From NCBI GenBank assembly GCA_027625915.1, contig JANTQA010000026.1, positions 5,952,001 to 6,016,000 of the forward strand: a stretch of 64,000 nucleotides of DNA, given 5' to 3'. The translations under genes and the position numbers were made by a program. This DNA is from Anaeramoeba flamelloides. Taxonomy: Eukaryota > Metamonada > Anaeramoebidae. The notes beneath the pieces were generated by a model, which made no database searches, was not told the origin of the DNA, and saw only the letters and a program-made list of their open reading frames with translations. Below, piece by piece: positions 1 through 13,136 of the stretch (positions are counted from its first letter, which is position 1; the number at the start of each line of letters is the position of its first letter).

Positions 1-1354
1 GTAAACAATAAAAAAAACTTTAGTATTTTAAAATCTCAAACTTTAATTTTTTTGAAAAAAGCAATTAGTATATAAAAATTCAATGTTTATAGAAAATCAC
101 TTATTTAAACCAAATAATAATTAATATTATTTGGATAGATTGGAAATAAAAAGAAGATTGAACTAATTTCATACAAAGTAACATAAATAATAAACTCCAA
201 ACTTTTGGTTAAAGACTTTATTAAACCTATCTTGAAAAAACTAAATCAAAAATTTGCTTATTTTCAGAATTAAATATACTCCAGAATTCCGTTTTGACAT
301 GGAGGAAAAAAAGTTCACTATGGTTTTCAATTTGGAACCTTACTGAAAATGACAATTCAAAGTAATATTAATTAATAATAGAAAATCAAATTATGAAAGC
401 TGAAATCGTGGATTAAGTACAATGACATTTTGTCTAATAGTATTTTTTGCAAAGATATTTATTTGATTGATCAATCATGAAAAAATTGTACATTAAATTT
501 TAACAATTTTTGGAGGAGATAGACAAAATCATTTGTCACTATTTCCATATGAAAGTAGATTTAATAAGTTTTTGTTGATTAAATTGGAAATAATACTTAT
601 AAATTATTCTTTAAAGTTTTTATGTGATTTATTTCTTCTTTTAATAGATTATACTTTTAGTTTTTGGTCTGACCTGTAATTAACAGTCATGTTGAAATTT
701 TAATCTCGTTCAACTTTTTTTCCACAATAATCAAGATTTATCTTTTTCAAAGAAAAAATTCATAAAGAAGAAAAAATCAAAACCCTTTTTTTACAATCTT
801 CAATGAATAAACGAAGAATTTATTGTGATACCAAAAACACAAGAATTTTACTTTTATTGTCAAACTAACTATCAAGTATAAAGAGTGTTTGTAGTTTATT
901 TCAATTCACTACTCTTCTCAAAAAAATCTTGGTTGATACTAATGCTTGAGTAATCTTTTTTTCTTTTGTACCAAGACTCAAAAATAAGAATTTGAAAAAT
1001 TGTCGTAATTTTATACTAAAATACTTGAAAAAAATTATAAAGTCTGTCAAAAAAAGACTATAATTATATTCTGGTGTGGTAATTTATTAATTAAAATAAA
1101 TTTCAAACTTTTTTCGAATAACCATTTAAATATTTCTCTTATTTTGTTTTTGGAAAAATATTGAGTAAAATGTTTCTCGAAAGCAAAATCAATTTGCCAT
1201 CGTTCACCTATACTCATGGTACGTGTACCTTTTTATCAATTTGATGTAATTCCATCTTGAAGAGGGAAGAATATTTAAATATTTCGATTTATTTTTTTCA
1301 AAAGCTTATTTTTTGGGTGTGGGGTATTAGACACACACTTTTTCTCAATTACAA
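1..1354. other. Upstream spacer of the neurobeachin-like gene
   Basis: No coding gene is supported here. The stretch holds one degenerate inverted-repeat element (about 291-735) and otherwise AT-rich DNA. Just before the first proposed codon there is a short region richer in G and C (about 1190-1270), with a near-palindrome GGTACGTGTACC at about 1219-1230, and a T/G-rich tract ending in an AG at 1329-1330. A promoter may lie here, but no recognised core element can be named. Confidence 0.4.
291..735. repeat. Degenerate MITE, family A (copy 1)
   Basis: The two ends are imperfect inverted repeats. The left end (about 299-350) reads like TGGAGGAAAAAAAGTTCAC and then a TTACTGAAAATGA core. The right end (about 690-735) is its diverged reverse complement ending in CTTTTTTTCCACAATAATC. 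The core matches four other copies in the window (3670, 28660, 31271, 33835). It has no coding capacity, so it is read as an old non-autonomous DNA element. Boundaries are approximate. Confidence 0.5.
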
Positions 1355-2339
1355 ATGACAAAAAATCGACCAATTTTTACAGATTCTAAACTCGACGAGA
1401 TCTGGAACAATAAACCAAATGATCTTGATACCGTATTTTTTCTTTTTTTTTATTTTGAAAAAACAAAAACATTTCTTTTTTAAAACAATTCTAATTAATC
1501 ACCCTCAAACAACGAATTAATTTCGAAATTTCGCTTTAACCTATTCCAACTGTGATGGTTTTGTTAATTATAGGGATCTTTTTCAGCATGGTTTCTCGAA
1601 TTTTCTCAACAATTTTTAACCGTTTCCAAAGATCTTGAATCAAACAAAACTATTCCAATTGACCAAGCCATACTGATGGAAATTTGTGAATTAAGCTTGC
1701 AAGCTTTGTCAACATTTTCTTCGACTTTGTCTGAACGTATGTTTCCCCATAATTATTCTTTATTCTTTATTTTTTATTTTTTAGTTTGCCAACCTAAAAC
1801 CGGTTGTTTGGTTGTTTTTTTTTCTTTTTTTCTCTCTTTCTCCAATTAAAAATAATTTGTTCAAACTTGACCAGTAAACAAGATCATTAGAGAACACAAC
1901 TCAACCAAAACACAAAATATTAATTGGTTTAATGAAAAATGCACAGAAGGGATTTCTTTAAGAATGATCCATTTTCTCGCAAAGTCAACCAGCAACCAAA
2001 AAATTTTGCTCAAACTAAATTGCGAAGAATATTTAACAAAATTTTCAAAGACTTGTTTTCATTTAACCTATACTTTCTTAGCTTTGGTATTCATTCATAT
2101 TTTTTTTATTTTTCTTTTCTTTTTTTTTTCCTTTCCTTTCCTTTTTGCAATCTTTTTAAATGGGAACAAAAATAAGACACCGAAAAAGCTTCGGATTAAA
2201 GAACACAAAACGGAAGACAATCTTGACATGGATCATGGTTTATCAATTAAAATTTTATTCTACAGTCTCTTTGTTTTGATCCCTTTTGAAGAGAAAATCT
2301 ATTTCAATTCTAAAGTTTATTTAGGAAACAATTTGACGG
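1355..2339 (+). CDS. Exons 1-4 of the neurobeachin-like gene (N-terminal region)
   Basis: Four short exons were read from splice sites and phase. 1355-1432 starts MTKNRPIFTDSKLDE and ends phase 0. 1574-1736 (GSFSAWFLEFSQQFL) ends one base into a codon before a GTATGT donor. 1875-2086 completes that codon and contains GISLRMIHFLAKSTSNQK. 2177-2339 starts phase 0 at an AG. The introns are 141, 138 and 90 bases. The order and spacing of hydrophobic blocks follow the human ALFY N-terminus (for example its GWMLLTTINLLASSG block), as far as I can recall that sequence. An alternative is a separate short gene. The chain of consistent phases makes coding status likely; membership of the big gene is less certain. 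Past 2339 the reading frame closes at about 2420. Confidence 0.6.
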
Positions 2340-5300
2340 GTATTACTTTTTTTTTTAAATTTAACCTAGCTTTACCCAACCATGGTTTTGTCCTTCCTAT
2401 TATTGGATTCAAAATGCCATAAACAAGTTTTATCCCATTTTTTTCATTAAGGGACTAGTAACTTTTATTGATGTTATTTTCCCAAAGGTAATAGGGTACT
2501 TATTTACAAAAGAGTACAATTAAACCTGATAAATCCAAATTCCTTTATCAACTTTAGAGAAATGAGTTATCATTTTTAAAAAAATTCAAATACCACAATT
2601 AAATTTCAGTAAAATGATTTCAGGAATTTCTGTGAGATTATATTGAATCAGAGAGAAATAATACTGTCGTTTTTTAATTCAAAAAACGAAAATTTTTATT
2701 TTGAAGCTCACAAATCAATTTACTCCTCGGTGAGGAAAAAAAACCCAAAGATCTTGAGAAAACAAATTTCGAAATGATTTTTTTCTGAGAGATTTAATTA
2801 AGCTTCCTTTTTGAACGTTGAGATAAAATTGTATTTTTTTTTAATTTGGCTTTAACAGTATTATTTTTCCCAATGTTAATAGAGTACTTATTTTTACAAG
2901 GATACAATTAAACCCGATGTGCAACTTCATTTGTCAACTTTAGAGAAATTAAGTTATCATTTTTAAAAAAATTCATTATTTTAATTAATTATCAATCAAA
3001 AGATCCTGTATCTTTTTTGTTTGGATTTTAGATCAAAAAAGAAAAAGAAAACATTGCCAAAAATTTTTATTTTTCGGAAATCTCACTTTTAGTAATTTCT
3101 GAGAAAAAGTATGAACAAGTAACTTTGAAAAGTTAATCCTTATTTTAAAAAATTAAGGAAAAATCAATCAAATATTGAATCCTTGAAGATCAGACAAAAA
3201 AATTGATTATTTTATTCACAAAATATTTTATTAAATTTCTTGAAATTTAAAAGATTAGATAATATTCTTTTTCAAATATTAAGAGTATAAACAAGGAAAC
3301 TACTAATATTTTAATAAGTTATTTGATAATATTATTTTATTTTTTTTTGTTATTAGAATTATTAATTTGAATTGGTTTTATTTGTTTGAAAATATTTTAA
3401 AAAATTTGGGAAACAATAATAAAATCTCTATATTCTTTTTATTTTTTGGATTATTGCTTACCCACTTGCCTTAATTAAGATTGTGTTTATTAATTATTGA
3501 TTATAAATAATGAAATTAAAAAATATTTCTTTAGATTATAAGCTGAATTTTCTAGGCATTTTAAAAAGTATTTTCGGAGTATTTTTAATTTAATCGTTTG
3601 GCTGTTTTTCTCATATTTTTTTTCAAAAAAAAGAAAAAATTAATTAAATCTGTTCGTCGAATAAAGAAATTACTGTTGAGAGAAAAATGTAGGACACAGA
3701 AAAATAGTTGGACAGCATTTTTAATTGAGAACATTACTGAAAATGATTTTTAATTTCAATCGTTTGTGAAATAACTAAAGAAAATAACAATAATCTACTT
3801 ATTAGAATAACCATTAATGTAATTCTACTTTTTCAAAACCTTATCTCTTATAATCTAAATCAAGTTTAAAAATTACCATTTTCAGAATTAATAGTAAACT
3901 TTACTAGAACTTGGATTTTTGTTAAAATAGCATGATCTACTTTAGTTATCAACCATTCAAATGAGTATTCTACACAAACCACAGATAAATGAACTTGTAA
4001 CACCTTTAAACCTGAATTTATATAAAATTCACCTAGTTATCAATAGGATTTGATTTTCAATTTTACTAATGTTCCCAATTAAAAAAGGTGTCCAACCATT
4101 TTTCTGTGTCCAACATTTTTCTCTCAACAGTTATATTTTATTACAAGTTTAAAATAATTATTGTAATTTTTTTGAAATAAAGTATATTTTTTATACCGAG
4201 TTATTTCAAAACTTACCCTAATAAAAAAATATTATACAACATGGTATACATGTGATATAGAAATGTTATATATGTTTAAAGTGTTATACAATTTGAAAGA
4301 AACCCTTTAAAATATTAATAACATCATCTATAAGATGTTATAAAAAAATGAACAAATTTTGAATATTTATTTAATATAAAAGGTTTTTCAAATTTTTTTA
4401 ATCTGCTATATTGGTGTTATATAATATAAAATATGTTATATAAGGTGTTATAAATTAATGATATTTTATAAAAAAACAATAATAGAATAAAAAAAAATAC
4501 ATAATACATCTTGTTCAAAATGTTTCACTATTAAAAAATTTAGTAGAAAATAGTTTTAAATTGTAAAATTGACATTAAAAAACATTTTTTTAAACGAATT
4601 TTAATTAAATATTTTCAATTTTATTTTTTATAAAAAATATTTTTGAGAAATAAAAAATTAATTTAAAAATTTGAAATATTTTCAAATTTAATAAAAATTA
4701 TAACATTTTTTATATAAACATTTTTTTATTTTTTTATTAAAAAATCACAATAAAAACAAGATTTTTGTTCTAAAGACATTATATAATTGTTCTAAAATTA
4801 TTTTTTTATTAGGATACAAATAATTAAATTAGAATTAAATTTAATAAAGACATTTTAAAATAAATTTACACTACTTTTTTTTGGAAATAGCTTTTATAAA
4901 ATTCTCATTTTTTTGAGTATTTGTGTTTAATGATATAGAGTTAACCCTGATTTTTCATTAATAAACCACAAATCCGGCTATTTTTATTTTCAATTTTATA
5001 AAAATAAATAATTAAAATTTAAAGATAAATTAAATATATAAACAAATTTCTATCTTTATTCGATGTTTCTATTATTTCTTTTTTTAGTTTTGCTCAATTT
5101 TTTTTTTAATTTTTGAAAATTTCTTAAAAATAAGAAAAGAGAATATTTTCTTTAATTCTACAACAAAATAATCAATTTAAATTTCATAATTTTTTGTGAA
5201 AAGGGGAAACATTTAATGAAAAGGGGAAACATTTAAAAAAAACTTCGAAAAAGTTAAAAGTAACTTCAAAAAAATAAAGATGATTTTCAACCAACAAAAT

Positions 5301-8300
5301 TTAGCAAATGGAGTAAAATTACAAATGTTTAAATCAATATGTATTAGCCAATTATTTTATGGATTAGTTATATTTAATCTAAATCAAAAAGATTTCAACT
5401 CAATTGATGTTTGGATAAATAAAAAGATAACAAAATTCTTAAAAATTAATCCACATTCCCCAAGGATAATCTATAAAACTGAAGCAAAAATTGACCAAGT
5501 CAGAATTTCAATATATAAAAGAAGATATAAACTCAAAAAAAAATTAAAAATTCTTGGTTTTGGATCTATATCCAAAATTTTAAAATTTTCAAAAAAGGAT
5601 AATGAAAATATAAATTGGGAAATAGATAATTTAAAATCATTAGAATTAAATCTAAACAAATTTAGAGAAAACTTAATAATAAATTGTTCTGGATGAAAAG
5701 GTCAAGAATATTTAAAAATAATTAGATATAACAATAAAATAAATAAACAAAAATATTTAAAATGGAAAGGATCAACTTCAATTTTAAAACTACGAAACTT
5801 CACAAATTATTTAAACAGATATTCTTATGTTTATGATAAGAATAAAATAAAAACAAAATCATGCAACTTATGTAAAAAATACCATAACACAGAAATAGAT
5901 GAAGATATCGATCATTTTTTATGGAATTGCCCGTTCTATGAAAAAAATCGAAAAATCTGGATTAAAGAATTAATCCAAATAAATAAAAATAATAAGAATA
6001 ATATTAGCAGTTATTGATTTTTAAAAAAAAAAATATCGAATATATTTATTTGTGAAGCTGAAAGCTTCTAAAAAAATATATATTCAGATGTTTTTTTTTT
6101 TTAAAAAGCAATAGCAAATGTTATTTTTTGTGGGCAAACAATATGAAAAAAATAAAAAAGACTAAAAACAAAAAACAAAATTTTTTTTTTATTTATTTTT
6201 CATCCTTTGCGATCTTTATCGAAAATAGTTAGAAATGTTAAAAACAACAAATATAAAAGATCTTCATTTGTATTTTAATTTCTTTTAATATTTGTTCTAA
6301 ACTCTCATTTGATATTGGAACTTCGTCTGGTGAATTGTTGTTATCTGATTGGCCACTAAAAGAGTAAAATTTTGGACCATTAAACATCCCAAGACAACAA
6401 AATTATAAATAAAAAAAAAATGTTTTGTTATTTTCTCCTTTTTGAAATTCTGTCATTTCAATTATTTAAAAAAAAAAGTAAAAATGAAACTGAATTTTTC
6501 CAACTCCTATTAAATGGGAGATTGCTTCGATTGCTACTCTTTTTTTGATCCTAAGCAAAAAATTTTTATCAAAAAATTGATTTTTTTTTTGATTTCAAAA
6601 AGTCAATTGATAAGATCCAAAAGCCAAAATAAACCTTTTTATTTGCAATATTTTTTTTTTGATAAAGTGATCTGATATTTTTAGTAACTTGAATTTTTCA
6701 CTTTATGAATTTGAATTTTCTTTCCCAAAAAAAACTCCAAAATCCCAATTTAAACAATTTCCTCCTATATTTTTAATTTGAAAAAGTTTTGATATTTTTT
6801 CACTAATTTTTAGCTTATTTTTTTCTTTCCAGAAAAGAAAAGCTTAACCCAATACAAGAACATTTGGTAAACAATATCGAATATGTTACGTGATGTTGAT
6901 CACAAAGATATAGCAACATTTTTTATATTTTTTCCAATATTTTTGCATGAGAAAAATAACAAAGATATTATTCAAAATAAAGATTCATTATTCATCTTAT
7001 CATTGGTTAATGATAAAGAAAATTATGATTCTCTGTTAAAATTTCTAAACAAAAATTTAGAAATTAGGGCTGTAAGAGGAAATTAATTCCCCCCCTTCAA
7101 AAAAAAAAAAAAAAAAAAATTTCATAATTTTTATAATTCTAAAAAAAAAAAAATTAAGGATAATTTAATTCAAATCTTTTTCTTTCTCTTTTGAAAAAAA
7201 ATTATAAATATCAAAAAAATTAACAAATTAAAAAAACAAAAAAAAATTCAACAATAGTGCAAAAACAAAGCTCAAAATAATAAAATAATATATTTAAATG
7301 AATTTGAATTTATTTGTCAAATATTATTAACTAATATCCATTTAGAATTCAATGATTTAACTCAACTATTTTTTTTACTTCCTGATTTCCATGGGAGAGA
7401 ATCAAAATCACAAAAGGAAAAAGAAAAAATGGAAAAAAAAGAAAAAAATGGAAAACAAAAAAAAAAACAAAAACAAAAAGAAAAACAAAAAGAAAAACAA
7501 AAAGAAAAACAAAATGAAAAACAATATGAAAAAAGAAAAATAAGAATTGAAATTGAAAGTTCAAATATTATCCATACCTTTAAAACTTTTTTACTTTCAC
7601 AAACAAAATATTTTTTACAATATTTATCAATTTTTCAAAATTTTAATCATTTGTTTCAATTTCCAATTTCCTTTTGGAAAATTTATTTAAAATTTTTGGA
7701 GGGATTAAAACTTTATCTATCTTTATTACCATCACAAAATTTCTTTGAAGAAACAATTTGGTTTAATTTTGTATCACTTTTAAATTTTTGTGTTGATCAA
7801 AGTGAGCAAAAGCAATTATTGCCAACAAAAGATTTCAATTACGAAAAAATAAAAAGATTTACAAAAATTTTTCAAGACTTCCAAAAAACATTAAATGATC
7901 AGCAGCTTCCAACTGAATTAAATGAAAATAATTTTCATCATTGTTCCATAATAAATTCTTTAGAGGTTGTGGAAAAAATAATTTTGTTGACTCCTGGATT
8001 TATCAAAATTTTATTTTCAAGTAATTTTCCAAATAACTTAATTGAACAAATCCTATGGACTTTTTCAGCATTTTCAAACAACAAATCAAATCTTAATCAA
8101 GAAGATGAAAGGAAAATTGAAAATTTAATTAAATTCGAAATATTAAGAGAAGAGGAAGAAAAAGAAAACAAGAATAAGAACACGAATAAGAATACGAATA
8201 AGAATCAGAAGGAAAATCAAAAAAAAAAGAAAAAAAGGAAGAAAAGGGGTAAAAGGAAAAGGGGAAAGCGGCAAAGCAGCCATGAAAACATAAATAAAAT

Positions 8301-11300
8301 TAAATTTGCAAGATTAAATTTTATTAAAAATTCAAATTTATTGCAAGAAATTTCATTGAATAAAGTAAACGATGTAAAAACTAAATTTAAAGAAGATCAT
8401 TCTTTATTATCCAAGTTTACTCCATTTATTGAAAACTCTGAGAAGGTGGAATTATGTACAAATTTATTTTTAATTTTTGAGAAATTAAATGGATTATTTA
8501 CATTAAAAATAATTCTCAAAAACCAAAACAATAATGAGGATATCGTTGATAATAGGAAAGAAAATACATGGGAATTAATGCTAAAACAATCATTAATTGA
8601 AGTTTTGTTTAATATTTTCCAATATAACAGCCACAATGACAATTATAACCATAATAAAATCAATAGCAACAACCACACCAACAACATACATGATAACAAC
8701 AATTATACGACCACAAATAACAACGACATCAGCGAAAATAACAACAAAAATAATCTTCAAAAAATAAAAATTAAAACAAAAATTATGAATCCCGAAATTC
8801 AATTCCAAATTTTACAATTTTTAATCAATCAATTTTCTTCTCAACCAAAAATTCAACAACTTGAATTTTTTTCATTAATTAATCAAAAAAAATACTTTAA
8901 AATTTTATTTTCAGATTATTTTTGTTTTGATTTGAATAATTCCTTTGTAAATACAGATCCCAAATATAAGGAAGTCTACCTTCAAATTACGGAAGGGACA
9001 TTTCATTTATTTATTTGGCTATTTATTTTTTCAAAACATAATAATCTTGATACACAATTATTTAACATTTTGAAAAAAGTAATGCTCCAGTCACAAAATC
9101 AAATAAATTTCGTTAAAAAAATATATGAAACTTTAATTACTCTCTTGCAACATAAGAAATTAGAAACAATGCAGTCATTAGAAGAAACAAATTTTTTAAA
9201 AGTACTAACAAAAATTAATTTTGATTTTCTAAAAGTAATTAAGAATAGTACTCAAGATAATAATGATTTGATTATCAATGGAAATAATTCTATTGATAAA
9301 TTTTCTAATAATAACAATAACAATGATAATAATAATAATAATATAACTAATTCAGACAACGTTTCACAAGATAAGTTTAAGGATAAGGATAGGGATAATA
9401 ATTTACTATTTAAAAAAGAACACCAAAAGAAATCTCTATTCCATTGTATAAACTTACATTTTGTACTTTTAGATTTATATTACGATTTTGAAAATAATTA
9501 TCAAAATATTAGATCTAAGAATAAAAAAATAAAAATCATCAAATGGCTTTTTTATTATTTGGAAGAACCCAAAATAAGAAAATTTGCTTTGGATCTATTA
9601 TTGAAAATTGTTAAAATTGAAAATAAAATGAATCAAACTTATTTCTATAAGCAGTATTTAAAATTTTTTAATTATTTGATCAACCAAAAACCAAGGATTA
9701 ATTTAATGTTAATTGAAGATTTGTTTAAACTTTTATTTTCTGCCATTAAAATAAATCCAATTAGTTTCAAAAAATGGGGAAAAAACGAAATATTTTCATT
9801 AATTGAATCAATTATAAATGAGAATCAAAGCTTAAATGATATACTAATCTTTGTATTAAAATTACTGAATATAATTATTTTTATCGATAATTCCTTTTTT
9901 AATAAAGTTTTTAAACAAAATAATGGCCAAAAAATTTTTATTAAAAAAATAATCAGATCATTACCTCAAAATAATAATGATAACATAATTGTGTTTAAGG
10001 AATTATTAAATTTTTTAGTTTTTGGTGAAGAATTTGATATCAAAAAAAATTTTATCATTACAAATCCAAATGCTGTAATCATCATATTGAAAATATATTC
10101 CAAAAGCAATTCCAAATATTTTTCTCATTTAATTGAAATCTTTTTTAGAATGGCCAAAATTTCTTCAAATAATGCTTCCTGCTATTGCAATATTGATTTG
10201 ATTAGCTATCTTTTAAAAATAATTCCAAAATATAATAATGATAAATTTTTGTTGAATAATATTACAAAATTGATGGGAACAATTGGGAAATTATCAATAT
10301 CGGTTCCCCAATTGAAAAGCTTTTTTAGATTATTAAATGATTTGTCAAGTAAGTTATCTCTTCTGTTTATTGATTTGTTTTCTCTATTCTTATTATCTTT
10401 GAGTTTTCTTTTCTTTTTCTTTTTCTTTTCTTGTTCCTTTCTTTTTCTTTATTGTTCTTTTTCTTTTGGTCGTATATAGTTACTGTATTATTAATTTTTA
10501 CTTATTCATTAATTAGATCAGATTTCAATTTCATTATTTATTTTTCTTATTATATTACTTCGTGAGTGATATGTTCAAAAACAAAATTGTACTAATAAAA
10601 GAGATGGATTTTTCTAATAATACACAAATTTTCATTAATTTGATTAATATTTTGATCCAAAATCCAAATAATAAATTGAACATTTCTTGGAGAAAATTTA
10701 TGATTTAAAAATATGACATTTTATCACACAAATAGGATAAGACTTCCTACAATTTAATAAACTTTTTCTATTAACGGAAAATAAACTATATTTCAAAAAT
10801 TGCGACTCACCTAAAATAATAAAATGATGAAAAAAAAAATATACATTCTTTACGTTTCAATAACAACTAATTATTAATTATTATAAATAATTCACTTTTA
10901 AATTATTGAAAACTATATAAAAACCCTGATATTTTAAAAATTAAAAAAACACTAAAATCAAAAACTAAAAAAAAAAGTGAGTTACGAGTTTTTAAAATGA
11001 GTATTACAGATTTTTTGTTAATGAACTTTCACTGAAAAAAAGTTTAAAACGAAGATTTTTTGGCCAAGTATTATTTGAATTTTAAAAGACATTGCCTCAA
11101 TTTTCTTAATGTTTATTGGTATTTTCTAGAAGATCTTTTGTTTTTTTCTAGGTGTTCTTTTCTTCAAAAAAAGAAAAAAATCTTCAAAAAAGGATCAAAA
11201 AAAATCATTAAAAAAAAATTTAATTTAAAAAGAGAAATAAAAAAAGGAATTTTGAAAAGAGCTTATAAGAATCAATTGGTAAAAAAAAACAAAAAAAAAA

Positions 11301-13096
11301 CATATTATCTTTAATTAAGTACTCCCAAAATTACAGCTACGATATTTTGGATTAATTTGAAAATTGATCATGAATTTTCATTTGAGGATCGTTATTAAAT
11401 TTGTTGTAATTTCTTTTTTTTTCTGATCTGATTTAACATAAACCTTTTGACATTTTTAGGCTTTGTTTTTTCTGTTTTTATTTCAAGTTACTCATACTTT
11501 TGTGTTTCAGTATCTCAGTATTAGACAAGTAACCACTTGATCTTTTTCCTTTGTAACTCTTCTTATCATTATAAAGAAGATTCAGTTAGGGAAAAAATGG
11601 AAAAAAATAAATATAGAATTTGTTATCAAAGAAATAATTCAGATTAAATTTTATTTTATTTTTTTATTATAGTTTAGGATTTGTTTTATTTTATAAGAAA
11701 ATTTCTTCTGTATTTCTTATCAAAGATTTTTAAAATTCATATTGTAAAATGTATTATAGTAATAAAAAAAACAATAAATGAAAAAAATGAAATTTACCCA
11801 AAAATTATTGAATTTTTTCTTATTCTTATTCTTTTAATTTTAATTTTAATTCTTTCTTTTAATTCTCTTAAATAAAACAAAAATAATAAATTAATAATAA
11901 AATAAAAAAAAAGAAGGCTATAAACCATATTATTATACATTATTAATTCAAGCAATTAAAGAAATGACAAATCATAATCATAAAATACCCAATAAGTACT
12001 TTTCTTTTAACGGAAAAAATAGCTGTTTGATTATTCCAAAAATGAATTGGCCACGTGACGGTTATTCTTTTTGTTCGTGGATTTATTTAGAAAGTTATTA
12101 TAATATTTCAAAACAGTTAGATTATCTGCCAAGGATTTATAGTTTTTTTGATCAAAAATTCAAAAATGGAATTGAAGCATATATAGATATTGGAAAATTA
12201 AATCGTTCTTATGAGTCTTTAAGTTCAATTTCATCAAATTCAAGAAATATTTTGCCAAGCTTAATAATTTGTGTTAAAAATAAAAAAAACCGAAAACAAT
12301 CTAAAGTGAATTTTTTATTACCAATTAAAAGAAGAAGATGGTTTTTTTTAGTTATCACTCATCAACCATCAAGATGGAATTCCTCTGGAAACGAAATTAC
12401 AGTATACACAAACGGGAAAAAAGTTGGAACACAGTTTTTAAAATATCCCAATGAATTGGTTTTTACAAATAACTTGATTGGATCTGGCTATTACCAAAAA
12501 AAATCAAAAAAGATTTTGAACATTGAAAATAAAAATAGTCAAGAAAAAAAAAAATTAAACCCTAAAAAGAATATAAAAATTAAAATAAAAAATTTTTTTT
12601 ATGGGAAAATGAGTACAATTAATTTTTTTAGAATGATTTTAAAAAAAGAAGAAATTATTGAGATTTATAAATTGGGTTCAAATTATAGTTCAAACTTCCA
12701 AAAATCAAATTATACCATTTACAAAAATAACAATAATAATAACAATATCAGTAGCAAGAATTTATTAATAAATGAATTAAATTCAATTACTGATTACAAT
12801 TTAAATTCAAAAAATTTTCTAATTTTTGAAAATAATATTTCAAAATCATTATTTTTAAATTATCAGCCAGATTCAATAAATTTAAATATTGTAATTAACC
12901 AAAGTCCAATTAACCAAAAAAAAGAGAAATTGATTAATGCTAAATTAAGTGGAATGCATATTCATCAAAATAGAACCATTGAAGAAATTATTTCATGTTT
13001 GGGTGGAATCAAATTATTTTTTCCTTTGCTTGCCCAGCTCGATATACCCATCATTACAAAAGATAATAAAAAAATAATTGATTTTAATCAAAGTAA

Positions 13097-13136
<40 letters not shown>

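Larger units (their letters stand above)
6004..6956. other. Insertion inside the LINE, with hairpin and exon-like segment
   Basis: The related LINE at 53626-54111 reads straight across this point, so 6004-6956 is an insertion or rearranged filler. It starts with a strong hairpin (6007-6117). It ends with a segment that has an acceptor-like TTTTCTTTCCAG at 6821-6832, followed by coding-like sequence up to about 6956. The middle is T-rich without open reading. A clear target duplication of its own was not found. Confidence 0.6.
5179..7132 (+). mobile_element. 5'-truncated LINE (non-LTR retrotransposon) with internal insertion
   Basis: A 5'-truncated LINE tail is flanked by a perfect 16-base target duplication, AAATTTCATAATTTTT, at 5179-5194 and 7117-7132. 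Residues coded at about 5280-6003 show the region after the reverse-transcriptase domain (KSICISQLFYGL) and a C-terminal Cys/His cluster (CNLCKK, DHFLWNCPFYEKNR) typical of LINE ORF2 ends. The last 40 codons and the poly-A tail are at about 6957-7116. Between them lie about 953 bases (6004-6956) that are absent from the second copy at 53626. A stop replaces Trp at 5694, so the copy is dead. It sits in an intron of the neurobeachin-like gene. Confidence 0.85.

Noticed and set aside
1939-2175. Open frame of 78 codons overlapping the exon at 1875-2086
   Set aside because: It is a shifted frame of the coding exon followed by intron T-runs. The frame used in the exon chain has phase support.
5694-5696. 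TGA in the LINE frame as evidence for a variant code (TGA as Trp)
   Set aside because: The sister LINE has TGG at this position, and the host genes identified here use TGG for Trp. A simple inactivating change explains it.
7349-7564. Minus-strand frame with alternating Phe and Val
   Set aside because: It is the reverse complement of the Lys/Gln/Glu-rich coding tract in the exon at 7258.
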